Assembly: GCA_007128995.1 (NCBI GenBank)
Contig: SKWJ01000433.1
Span: 1 to 13,002 of the forward strand
Direction of reading: 5' to 3'
DNA length: 13,002 nt
From: Paracoccaceae bacterium
GTDB lineage: Bacteria > Pseudomonadota > Alphaproteobacteria > Rhodobacterales > Rhodobacteraceae
Shown here: piece by piece, positions 6,997-13,002 of the stretch
Position numbering within the stretch: position 1 is the stretch's first letter
Layout of the letters: every line of letters begins with the position of its first letter
Position numbers and translations under genes: made by a program
The notes under the pieces: generated by a model
Told to the model about the DNA's origin: nothing
Databases searched by the model: none
Seen by the model: only the letters and a program-made list of their open reading frames with translations

Positions 6997-8190
6997 TCAA
7001 GAGGCCAGCCGCCTGCGCGAGGGCAGGAAAATTGTCAGAAGCCCCAGCACCGGCAAAAAGGCACAGGCCTGATACACCCAGACGATCCCGCGAAAATCCG
7101 CCATCACACCCAGGATCGCCGCCGCAATCCCGCCCATGCCAAAGGCGAATCCGAAGAATATGCCCGCGACCAGCCCCACACGCCCCGGCAGAAGCGCCTG
7201 CGCATAGACCACAATCGCCGGAAAGGCCGAGGCAATGATGATCCCGATCACCACTGACAGCACCGCAGTTGCGACCAGCCCGACATGCGGCAAGGCCAGA
7301 GTGAAGGGCAAGACACCCAGAATTGACACCCAGATCACGACGAGAGGGCCAAACCGGTCCCCGATCAACCCCCCAAGCATGACCCCGGCAGCAGTTGCCG
7401 CCAGAAACAGGAACAGCAATTGCTGCGCAGCTTCGATTCCAAGGTCGAAACGCTCGATCAGATAGAAGGTGTAATAACTGGAGATGCTGGCCGTATAGGC
7501 ATTTTTCGAGAAGGTCAGCAGCGCAAGGATCACGATTGCCCAGATCACTGGCCTGCGGCCAAGGCTATGTGCAGGGCGCGTGCGCCCCTGCGCGGCGCTG
7601 GCCCGCGCCAGCGCGCCATACCACAACCCGACACGGTTCAGGATCATCATCCCCACCAGCGCCATGACAGCAAAGGCGGCAACACTGGGCCGGCCAAGCG
7701 GAACCACGACAAAGGCCGCCAGCAGCGGCCCCAGCGCCGAGCCGAAATTGCCCCCGACCTGAAACAGGGATTGCGCGGTCCCGAACTTGCCCCCCGAGGC
7801 CAGCCGCGCCACGCGACTGGATTCCGGGTGAAACACCGCCGAGCCGACCCCGATGAACATCGCCCCCAACAGCAACGCACCATAGCTTTGCGCAAAGCCC
7901 AGAAGCAGCAACCCGACGAGGGTGGACCCCATCCCGACGGGCAGCGACTGGGGCATCGGCCGGCGATCTGTCACCAGACAGACCAGCGGTTGCAACAGCG
8001 ACGCTGTCACCTGAAAGGCAAAGGTCATCAACCCGATCTGCCAGAAGCTCAGATCGAATTCCAACGCCAGCAGCGGATAGATCGCGGCCAGCAGGCTTTG
8101 CATGACATCGTTGATCATATGGCACAGGCTGATCGCGGCCAGCACGATCCAGGTGGTCTTGGCTGCGGGGGTGGTGGCGCTCAGGCTCAT
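6997..8190 (-). CDS. fsr: Fsr-like major facilitator superfamily efflux protein
   Basis: Inner-membrane drug/metabolite exporter of the major facilitator superfamily, of the fosmidomycin-resistance (Fsr) type. From the ATG at 8190 it has 397 aa, close to the 406 of E. coli Fsr, with about twelve hydrophobic segments. Recognisable Fsr blocks are SLCHMINDVMQSLLAAIYPLL (22-42, one Asn-Asp pair in helix 1), TDRRPMPQSLPVGM (74-87, the loop 2-3 motif region) and HPESSRVARLASGGKFGTAQ followed by SLFQVGGNFGSALGPLLAA (121-159). A GTG at 8217 is in frame and would add nine residues (KHLPDEPV after the start), but the ATG fits the family N-terminus better. Substrate is unknown; fosmidomycin resistance is a family label, not shown here. 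Upstream on the same strand is cls, separated by about 190 nt holding the parS site. Confidence 0.88.
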   Translation of the reverse strand: MSLSATTPAAKTTWIVLAAISLCHMINDVMQSLLAAIYPLLALEFDLSFWQIGLMTFAFQVTASLLQPLVCLVTDRRPMPQSLPVGMGSTLVGLLLLGFAQSYGALLLGAMFIGVGSAVFHPESSRVARLASGGKFGTAQSLFQVGGNFGSALGPLLAAFVVVPLGRPSVAAFAVMALVGMMILNRVGLWYGALARASAAQGRTRPAHSLGRRPVIWAIVILALLTFSKNAYTASISSYYTFYLIERFDLGIEAAQQLLFLFLAATAAGVMLGGLIGDRFGPLVVIWVSILGVLPFTLALPHVGLVATAVLSVVIGIIIASAFPAIVVYAQALLPGRVGLVAGIFFGFAFGMGGIAAAILGVMADFRGIVWVYQACAFLPVLGLLTIFLPSRRRLAS

Positions 8191-8228
8191 GACAGGCTCA
8201 TCGGGCAGGTGCTTCACATGTGCAGCAC

Positions 8229-8257
8229 CCTATGCGCCAGCGCCAGCCCGGATGCAA
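8229..8257 (-). promoter_or_regulatory. Candidate fsr promoter
   Basis: On the minus strand TTGCAT (8257-8252), a 17-nt spacer and CATAGG (8234-8229) stand at sigma70-like spacing. Transcription would begin near 8222, leaving a ~30-nt leader before the ATG at 8190 and almost none before the GTG at 8217. Matches to consensus are weak, so this is tentative. Confidence 0.25.
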
Positions 8258-8317
8258 GCCTCGCACGACTGACCCCTGCCCCTTCCACCAGACACAGCAG
8301 GCTTGGCGCACGCACGC

Positions 8318-8346
8318 TATACGGTTATTTAATGTTTATTTACAGC
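8318..8346. other. AT-rich stretch beside parS with an 11-bp-spaced repeat
   Basis: This stretch is markedly AT-rich against its GC-rich surroundings. It contains TTATTTA twice, at 8325-8331 and 8336-8342, 11 bp apart, about one helical turn. The second copy reads TTATTTACA, one mismatch from the relaxed E. coli DnaA-box form TTATNCACA. Function unknown; it may be a fsr upstream element, a protein-binding site or simply flexible DNA near parS. The rest of the cls-fsr gap shows nothing beyond the candidate promoter. Confidence 0.35.
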
Positions 8347-8353
8347 ATGTTAG

Positions 8354-8369
8354 TGTTTCACGTGAAACA
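8354..8369. promoter_or_regulatory. parS: parS centromere site (ParB-binding palindrome)
   Basis: TGTTTCACGTGAAACA is a perfect 16-bp inverted repeat and matches exactly the bacterial parS consensus TGTTNCACGTGAAACA bound by chromosomal ParB/Spo0J. ParB loads here as a CTP-dependent clamp and spreads along DNA; with ParA it segregates the origin region and recruits SMC. The site lies in the gap between the cls stop codon (9 nt away) and fsr, a location that tolerates spreading. No parA or parB gene is in the window, which is normal, because chromosomal parS sites are scattered around the origin. A chance exact match to 16 bp in 13 kb is very unlikely. Confidence 0.92.
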
Positions 8370-8378
8370 TTGGCATGG

Positions 8379-9806
8379 TTATAGCAGGGGGCTTGCCAGC
8401 GCCACAGTATTATTTCGCAACTGACGCAAGGCCGACCACTGCGCCACCTCGGCGCGCTCGATCCGCGTCGCGCGCTGGATGTAGCTTTGCTGACGCGCAT
8501 CCAGATCTGCCACTGCGACCGGACATTGGAACAAAAGCGCGTTCTCATAGTTCAGATCAAAACTGCGATGATCCAGATTTGCCGTGCCCACCATGCCAAA
8601 GGCCCCGTCCACAGTGACAATCTTTGAATGAATCAACCCGTCCTGAAAGAGATGTATCCGCACACCCGCACGCAGAAGATCGGGAAAAAGGCTCTCGCTG
8701 GCGGCCCCCACGATGAGGCTGTCATTGCGCGCAGGCAGGATCAGGTCCACCTCGACCCCCCGTTCCGCGGCCGAACACAGCGCCGTATGCAGCGCCAGAT
8801 CAGGCACATAATAGGGCGTTGTCAGGCGCAGCTGCCCGGTCGCGGCATAAAGCATCGCGCGCAAGGCATCCGATGGGGTGGTATGAATGTCATCTGGCCC
8901 CGATGCGATAACCTGCGCGACCACCGGCCCCGCGCCCTCGGCCCCCGGGCCTTCGGACAACAGCGCACTCAGATCCTCGGAATGATGCGTCATCCAGTCC
9001 TGCAGGAACACGGCCTGTTGCTGGCGCACCGCAGGGCCTTCCAGACGCATCAGGATATCAACCCAAGGCGCAAATCGCTTCTTGATCGCAAAGGCCGCAT
9101 CCGCACAATTGCGCGACCCGACCCAGCTGACACAATTGTCCACAACCACGATCTTGCGGTGATTGCGCAAATCCAGACGCTGAAAAAGCAGGCTGACAAA
9201 GGGATTGCCGACAGGGGCGGCGCGCTCTACCGCGACGCCTGCCCCCTTCATCAACTGCCACAGCGACGAGCGGATCAGATGGCGCGCGCCATGATCATCG
9301 ACCAGCACCCGGCACGCGACACCGCGTCGCGCAGCCCGGCACAGGCACTCGGCCATCCGCGTTCCCGTGTGATCAGGCAGCCAGATATAGAACAGCACAT
9401 GCACATGCCGCTTTGCAGTGTCGATGGCGTCAAAGATATCGTCCATCATCTGATCGCCTTCGGGCAGCAGGGCCAGCGAATTGCCCGCCACGGGCAAAAA
9501 CCCGCTGGTCGCATGCCCGGCGGCAAAAGCAGGGCGGGCGGGCCCTTCAACTGTCAGCGGCATTTCCGGGCAGATGCCCTGCGCAGCCAGAAGCAGCCCC
9601 CGGACTTCGCGCATCCGTTCGCGCTTGGCGCGCTCCAGCCGGATCTCCCCGAACAGGAAATAGGCCCCGATCCCCACACCCGGCAAAACCGAGATGACCG
9701 TCACCCATCCCATCCGCGCCGAAGGCGACAGGCCCTGACGCAGCAAGGCCCGGATGATGAATCCGACCTGCAGACACACAACCAGTACAACTGTCGCTCC
9801 TGCCAT
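8379..9806 (-). CDS. cls: Cardiolipin synthase, phospholipase D family
   Basis: Membrane enzyme that condenses two phosphatidylglycerol molecules into cardiolipin and glycerol (ClsA-type reaction). It has 475 aa, near the 486 of E. coli ClsA. Two N-terminal membrane segments (~3-22 and ~33-53) are followed by two phospholipase D domains. Each has a complete catalytic HxKxxxxD motif: NHRKIVVVDN with H216, K218 and D223, then GSRN; and HSKIVTVDG with H393, K395 and D400, then GTANLDHRSF. YIWLPDHTG and TTPYYVPD are typical family blocks. The start is the ATG at 9806 with a GAGAG-type purine run shortly before it. It is transcribed divergently from the CPBP protease gene, 139 nt away. Another phosphatidyltransferase of this family (ClsB/C type) is less likely because those lack the two N-terminal helices. 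Confidence 0.92.
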   Translation of the reverse strand: MAGATVVLVVCLQVGFIIRALLRQGLSPSARMGWVTVISVLPGVGIGAYFLFGEIRLERAKRERMREVRGLLLAAQGICPEMPLTVEGPARPAFAAGHATSGFLPVAGNSLALLPEGDQMMDDIFDAIDTAKRHVHVLFYIWLPDHTGTRMAECLCRAARRGVACRVLVDDHGARHLIRSSLWQLMKGAGVAVERAAPVGNPFVSLLFQRLDLRNHRKIVVVDNCVSWVGSRNCADAAFAIKKRFAPWVDILMRLEGPAVRQQQAVFLQDWMTHHSEDLSALLSEGPGAEGAGPVVAQVIASGPDDIHTTPSDALRAMLYAATGQLRLTTPYYVPDLALHTALCSAAERGVEVDLILPARNDSLIVGAASESLFPDLLRAGVRIHLFQDGLIHSKIVTVDGAFGMVGTANLDHRSFDLNYENALLFQCPVAVADLDARQQSYIQRATRIERAEVAQWSALRQLRNNTVALASPLL

Positions 9807-9945
9807 CTTACTCTCACGCTGCCCAGAGGGACTACCCTGTCATGATGCCTGCGGGAAGTCACGCTGCACCCGCCTGCGGCTTGCAGCGCAGCGCGCTACA
9901 CTATTTAACCACTCCACAACGAACAGGCCCATTAAAGGATCGCGC
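9807..9945. other. Divergent intergenic region, cls / CPBP protease
   Basis: 139 nt that must hold the promoters of both divergent genes. For the rightward gene a weak pair TTGCAG (9881-9886) and TATTTA (9902-9907) with a 15-nt spacer can be seen. I see no convincing leftward promoter, operator palindrome or small gene. Confidence 0.3.
9934..9939 (+). promoter_or_regulatory. Ribosome binding site deciding the CPBP protease start
   Basis: AAAGGA lies 6 nt before the ATG at 9946. It supports this start over the far-upstream in-frame ATG at 9754, which would place 64 codons across the cls 5' end and intergenic region. Confidence 0.6.
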
Positions 9946-10839
9946 ATGCAACTGAAACCGCTTGTCTTTGACCGCTATGTTGCCCCGGCGCGGCTGCGCC
10001 CGCAAGTGTGGCGGCTGATTCTCGGACTGGGCCTGATCCTTGTCTGCTACAGCCTGTGGATGGGGCTGCTGGCAGGCGCCATCGTGCTCATGCGGGGCGC
10101 GTCCGAGATGCAGGTCACGCTCGGCGCCATCGGCACAGGCGATAGCCCGATGTCGCTGATTTTCCTGCTGCTGACATTTCTGGGCATGGGGCTGGGGGCC
10201 TGCGCAGCTGTCCGTTGGCTGCATCATCGCCCGATCGCGTCGCTTTTTGGACCGCGCGCGATTGTCCGGCATGATTTTCTGCTGGGTATGGGCATCTTCC
10301 TGCTGGTCGCGCTTCCCGGCGTGATCTGGATCTTCGTCTCGCATGATCTGACACCCGGCGTCGCATTCACAGTCTGGCTTTTGTTCCTGCCCCTCGCGCT
10401 GATCGGTCTGCTGATCCAGACCGGGGCGGAAGAGGTGGTTTTCCGCGGGTATATGCAACAGCAGCTGGCGGCCCGATTCGCGTCGCGCTGGGTCTGGATG
10501 GTGTTGCCCTCGGTGCTGTTCGGGCTGTTGCATTACGCCCCGACGGAAATGGGCGAATCAGTCTGGCTGATCGTGTTCGTGACGGGCTTTTTCGGGCTGC
10601 TCATGGCCGATCTCACAGCAAGGTCCGGCTCTCTCGGGCTGGCCTGGGGGCTGCATTTTGCAAATAACACTCTGGCGATCCTGATCTTCACCACGGGCGA
10701 GGCGCTTGACGGGCTGGCGCTGTTCCGTTTGCCCTTTTCGGTGCGCGACACGGATGCGATCCTGCCGATGCTTGCAGCCGATATCGCCGGAATGCTGGTG
10801 GTCTGGGGCCTGTGCCGTCTTGCCCTGCGCGGGCGCTGA
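9946..10839 (+). CDS. CPBP-family intramembrane glutamic protease
   Basis: Multi-pass inner-membrane protein of the CPBP (CaaX protease and bacteriocin-processing, Abi) family, 297 aa from ATG 9946. About seven or eight hydrophobic segments are visible, the first at ~22-48. The three catalytic motifs are intact: EEVVFRG (E162, E163 and R167, the EExxxR motif), FGLLH (F192 to H196, FxxxH) and HFANN (H238 to N242, HxxxN). Family members include the eukaryotic Rce1 protease and bacterial bacteriocin-immunity and prepeptide-processing proteins; the substrate here cannot be inferred. It is divergent from cls and sits 55 nt ahead of accD on the same strand, so read-through into accD is possible, but no functional link is apparent. 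No bacteriocin or immunity gene is nearby. Confidence 0.88.
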   Translation: MQLKPLVFDRYVAPARLRPQVWRLILGLGLILVCYSLWMGLLAGAIVLMRGASEMQVTLGAIGTGDSPMSLIFLLLTFLGMGLGACAAVRWLHHRPIASLFGPRAIVRHDFLLGMGIFLLVALPGVIWIFVSHDLTPGVAFTVWLLFLPLALIGLLIQTGAEEVVFRGYMQQQLAARFASRWVWMVLPSVLFGLLHYAPTEMGESVWLIVFVTGFFGLLMADLTARSGSLGLAWGLHFANNTLAILIFTTGEALDGLALFRLPFSVRDTDAILPMLAADIAGMLVVWGLCRLALRGR

Positions 10840-10847
10840 TTGCATTT

Positions 10848-10877
10848 TTGCACGCCGCAGCTTATCTGGCCTGTAAC
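10848..10877 (+). promoter_or_regulatory. Candidate accD promoter
   Basis: TTGCAC (10848-10853), an 18-nt spacer and TGTAAC (10872-10877) lie in the 55-nt gap before accD. Transcription would start very near the AGGAAG ribosome site (10884-10889), leaving a short leader, so this is tentative. Confidence 0.2.
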
Positions 10878-10894
10878 CTGCGCAGGAAGCACTG

Positions 10895-11842
10895 ATGAAC
10901 TGGATCACGAACTACGTCCGCCCGACCATCAATTCCCTTTTCTCTCGGCGCGAGATGCCCGAGAACCTGTGGGAGAAATGCCCCAGTTGCGGCACGATGC
11001 TGTTTCACCGCGAATTGTCGGACAACCAGCGCGTCTGCAACTCGTGCGGACACCATATGCCGATTTCCCCGCGCGAGCGGTTTCAGAGCTTTTTCGACGG
11101 TGGCTTGTATCGCGAGATTGCCGTCCCGCAGCCGATCGCGGACCCGCTGAATTTCCGCGACCAGAAAAAATATCCCGACCGCATGCGCGCGGCCCAGAAG
11201 CAGACCAGCGAGAAGGAAGCCATGCTGGCTGTCGAAGGCGAGGTGTTGCGCACCAAGCTCGTCGCAGTCGCGCAGGATTTCGGCTTCATGGGCGGGTCGA
11301 TGGGCATGTATGTGGGCAATGCCATCGTGGCCGCCTGTGAACATGCCGTCCAGCGCAAGCTGCCGCTGGTTCTGTTCTCGGCCGCCGGGGGCGCGCGGAT
11401 GCAGGAGGGGATCCTCTCGCTGATGCAGATGCCCCGCAGCACTGTTGCCATCGACATGCTGCGCGAGGCAGGTTTGCCTTATATCGTGGTGCTGACACAT
11501 CCGACAACCGGGGGTGTGACGGCCAGCTATGCGATGCTGGGCGATGTCCAGATCGCAGAACCGGGCGCACTGATCTGCTTTGCGGGGCCGCGTGTCATTG
11601 AACAGACAATCCGCGAAACCCTGCCCGAGGGCTTTCAGCGCGCCGAATATCTGCTGGAACACGGCATGCTGGATCGCGTGACACCGCGCGCGCATCTGCG
11701 CGCCGAGATCGCGACACTTCTGCGCATGCTGACGCAGCAAAGCGCTGTCGTCTATGGTGACCTGCCGCGCCCGAATGAAGAGCTTGCGCCGCGTGTGTCC
11801 AAGCCCGCGCCCGGCGCGGATACAGCGGCAGAGCCGAAATGA
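10895..11842 (+). CDS. accD: Acetyl-CoA carboxylase carboxyltransferase subunit beta
   Basis: Beta subunit of the carboxyltransferase component of acetyl-CoA carboxylase. With AccA it moves the carboxyl group from carboxybiotin to acetyl-CoA, making malonyl-CoA for fatty acid synthesis in the cytoplasm. It has 315 aa, the normal size. The N-terminal zinc ribbon has C29, C32, C48 and C51 (CPSC and CNSC). The crotonase-like core contains [14 protein letters not shown] (131-144), [18 protein letters not shown] (162-179) and [16 protein letters not shown] (202-217), then [18 protein letters not shown]. The C-terminal ~25 residues are Pro/Ala-rich and variable. The ATG at 10895 is preceded by AGGAAG with 5-nt spacing. 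The stop overlaps the folC start (ATGA), the common accD-folC coupling in proteobacteria. Confidence 0.97.
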   Translation: MNWITNYVRPTINSLFSRREMPENLWEKCPSCGTMLFHRELSDNQRVCNSCGHHMPISPRERFQSFFDGGLYREIAVPQPIADPLNFRDQKKYPDRMRAAQKQTSEKEAMLAVEGEVLRTKLVAVAQDFGFMGGSMGMYVGNAIVAACEHAVQRKLPLVLFSAAGGARMQEGILSLMQMPRSTVAIDMLREAGLPYIVVLTHPTTGGVTASYAMLGDVQIAEPGALICFAGPRVIEQTIRETLPEGFQRAEYLLEHGMLDRVTPRAHLRAEIATLLRMLTQQSAVVYGDLPRPNEELAPRVSKPAPGADTAAEPK

Positions 11843-13002
11843 GCGAGCGCGGGTCTGACGCGCTGCTGGCGCGGATGATGGCGTTTCACCCCAAGATCAT
11901 CGATCTGACGCTGGATCGGGTCTGGCGTCTGCTGGCAGCGCTGGATCATCCCGAACGGCGGCTGCCCCCGGTGATCCATATTGCCGGAACCAATGGCAAA
12001 GGGTCCACACAAGCGATGATCCGGGCCGGGCTGGAAGCGACCGGCGCACGGGTTCATGCCTATACCTCGCCGCATCTGGCACGGTTTCACGAACGCATCC
12101 GGCTGGCGGGCACATTGATCTCTGAACCCGCCCTGACGCAGCTTCTGGATGAATGTCTTGCTGCGAATGGGGAAGATGCGATCACCTATTTCGAGATCAC
12201 AACCTGTGCCGCCCTGCTGGGCTTTGCCCGGACGAAGGCGGATTACACGCTGCTGGAAGTTGGCCTTGGCGGGCGGCTGGATGCCACAAATGTCATCGCG
12301 CGGCCAGAGTTGAGCATCATCACACCTGTCAGTCTGGATCATCAGCAATATCTTGGCGAAACCCTGCCCGAGATCGCAGGTGAGAAGGCAGGCATCCTGA
12401 AACGTGGTGTGCCGTGCGTGGTTGGGCCGCAATCGCCCCCCGCGCTGGAGGTGATCGAGGCGCGCGCGGCCCGTCTGGGCGCACCGCTTTTGGCCTATGG
12501 CCAGCACTGGCATGTGACCTCTGAAGCAGGGCGACTGGTCTATGAGGATGAGCAGGGCCTGCTTGACCTGCCCTTGCCCAATCTGGCAGGCCCGCATCAG
12601 GTGCAGAATGCGGGCATCGCACTTGCCGCACTGCGTGTGCTGGGCCGGGGCGAAGGGGCCGAGGCGGCTGTCACCCGGGCAGAGTGGCCCGCGCGGATGC
12701 AGCGCCTGCGCCATGGCCCCCTGACCAAGGCGTTGCCGGATGGCACGCTCTGGCTGGATGGTGGCCATAATCCGGCTGCGGGCGAGGCGATTGCCGCCAC
12801 ATTGGCGCAGATGGGAATCGGGCGTCTGTGGCTGATCTGCGGGATGCTGAATACCAAGGATGTCGCGGGATTCATGCGGCCGCTGAAAGATGTCGCACGG
12901 CATCTGCATGCCGTGTCCATTCCCGGCGAAGGGGCCACGCTTTCGGCGGCGCAGACTGCGCAGGCGGCGCAGGCTGCGGGCATTTCCGCCAGCACGGCTG
13001 GC
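11839..13002 (+). CDS. folC: Bifunctional dihydrofolate synthase / folylpolyglutamate synthase (3' partial)
   Basis: Mur-ligase-family cytoplasmic enzyme that adds glutamate to dihydropteroate and further glutamates to reduced folates, using ATP. The start is the ATG overlapping the accD stop. 388 codons are visible without a stop, and the frame runs through the right edge; family members are about 420-430 aa, so only the end of the C-terminal domain is missing. Motifs in order are the P-loop [11 protein letters not shown] (47-57), [13 protein letters not shown] (75-87), FEITT (118-122), [10 protein letters not shown] (142-151), SLDHQQYLG (165-173), GEKAGI (181-186), GPHQVQNAG (251-259) and [11 protein letters not shown] (305-315). 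No frameshift is seen. Whether it has both activities or one cannot be told from this sequence. Confidence 0.95.
   Translation, partial: MSERGSDALLARMMAFHPKIIDLTLDRVWRLLAALDHPERRLPPVIHIAGTNGKGSTQAMIRAGLEATGARVHAYTSPHLARFHERIRLAGTLISEPALTQLLDECLAANGEDAITYFEITTCAALLGFARTKADYTLLEVGLGGRLDATNVIARPELSIITPVSLDHQQYLGETLPEIAGEKAGILKRGVPCVVGPQSPPALEVIEARAARLGAPLLAYGQHWHVTSEAGRLVYEDEQGLLDLPLPNLAGPHQVQNAGIALAALRVLGRGEGAEAAVTRAEWPARMQRLRHGPLTKALPDGTLWLDGGHNPAAGEAIAATLAQMGIGRLWLICGMLNTKDVAGFMRPLKDVARHLHAVSIPGEGATLSAAQTAQAAQAAGISASTAG

Noticed and set aside
8354..8369. The palindrome read as a cls transcription terminator
   Set aside because: No loop and no T-tract follows on either strand, and the sequence is an exact parS match.
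7420..8424. Plus-strand open frame opposite fsr
   Set aside because: Antisense to an intact transporter with family motifs; composition is shadow-like.
8628..9845. Long plus-strand open frame (405 codons) opposite cls
   Set aside because: cls has both catalytic motifs in the other frame; this frame is a low-complexity Arg/Gln/His-rich shadow.
9905..9935. Two TTAA motifs as a CtrA-binding site
   Set aside because: They are 23 bp apart rather than the 7 bp of the CtrA consensus.
9754..9945. 64-codon N-terminal extension of the CPBP protease
   Set aside because: It would overlap the cls start and the intergenic region, and a good ribosome site precedes the ATG at 9946.
11001..11008. Second parS-like sequence TGTTTCAC in accD
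   Set aside because: Only the left half matches; the right half is CGCGAATT and the bases are constrained by coding for accD.
11752..12909. Minus-strand open frame (385 codons) opposite folC
   Set aside because: folC motifs are continuous on the plus strand; the antisense frame has no recognisable motif.

Overview
The window is a compact, GC-rich bacterial chromosomal segment with short gaps, ATGA overlaps and many long antisense shadow frames. Gene content and protein style (PhoR, PhoU and PhoB type, the tRNA-Gly sequence, accD followed directly by folC) suggest an alphaproteobacterium, most likely of the Rhodobacteraceae/Paracoccaceae. This assignment is an inference from reading the sequence, not from a database search.

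Region 1 (1-6809, + strand) is a phosphate uptake and phosphate-sensing operon in the order pstC (5' end outside the window), pstA, pstB, phoR, phoU, phoB. Gaps between genes are 4-nt overlaps to about 20 nt, so one transcript is expected. PstC and PstA are the long form: PstC carries a periplasmic domain of beta-propeller-like repeats, and PstA carries a periplasmic insert of about 250 residues with a coiled coil. PstB is the ATPase. PhoR has a PAS domain and kinase core but no membrane segment, so it probably reads the state of the transporter through PhoU/PstB at the membrane. PhoB is the response regulator. The promoter, and any pstS, lie upstream of the window.

Region 2 (6810-9806, - strand) holds a cardiolipin synthase-type phospholipase D protein, then an Fsr-like major facilitator efflux protein, then a tRNA-Gly(UCC), which is followed by a short hairpin terminator facing phoB. 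Between the cardiolipin synthase and fsr genes lies a perfect 16-bp palindrome identical to the bacterial centromere site parS, the ParB-binding sequence. It sits beside an AT-rich stretch. This is the most informative non-coding signal here and suggests that the window is origin-proximal.

Region 3 (9946-13002, + strand) holds a CPBP-family intramembrane protease, then accD (acetyl-CoA carboxylase carboxyltransferase beta subunit), overlapping by ATGA with folC (dihydrofolate/folylpolyglutamate synthase), which runs off the right edge. I see no mobile element, CRISPR array, phage gene or novel multi-gene system.
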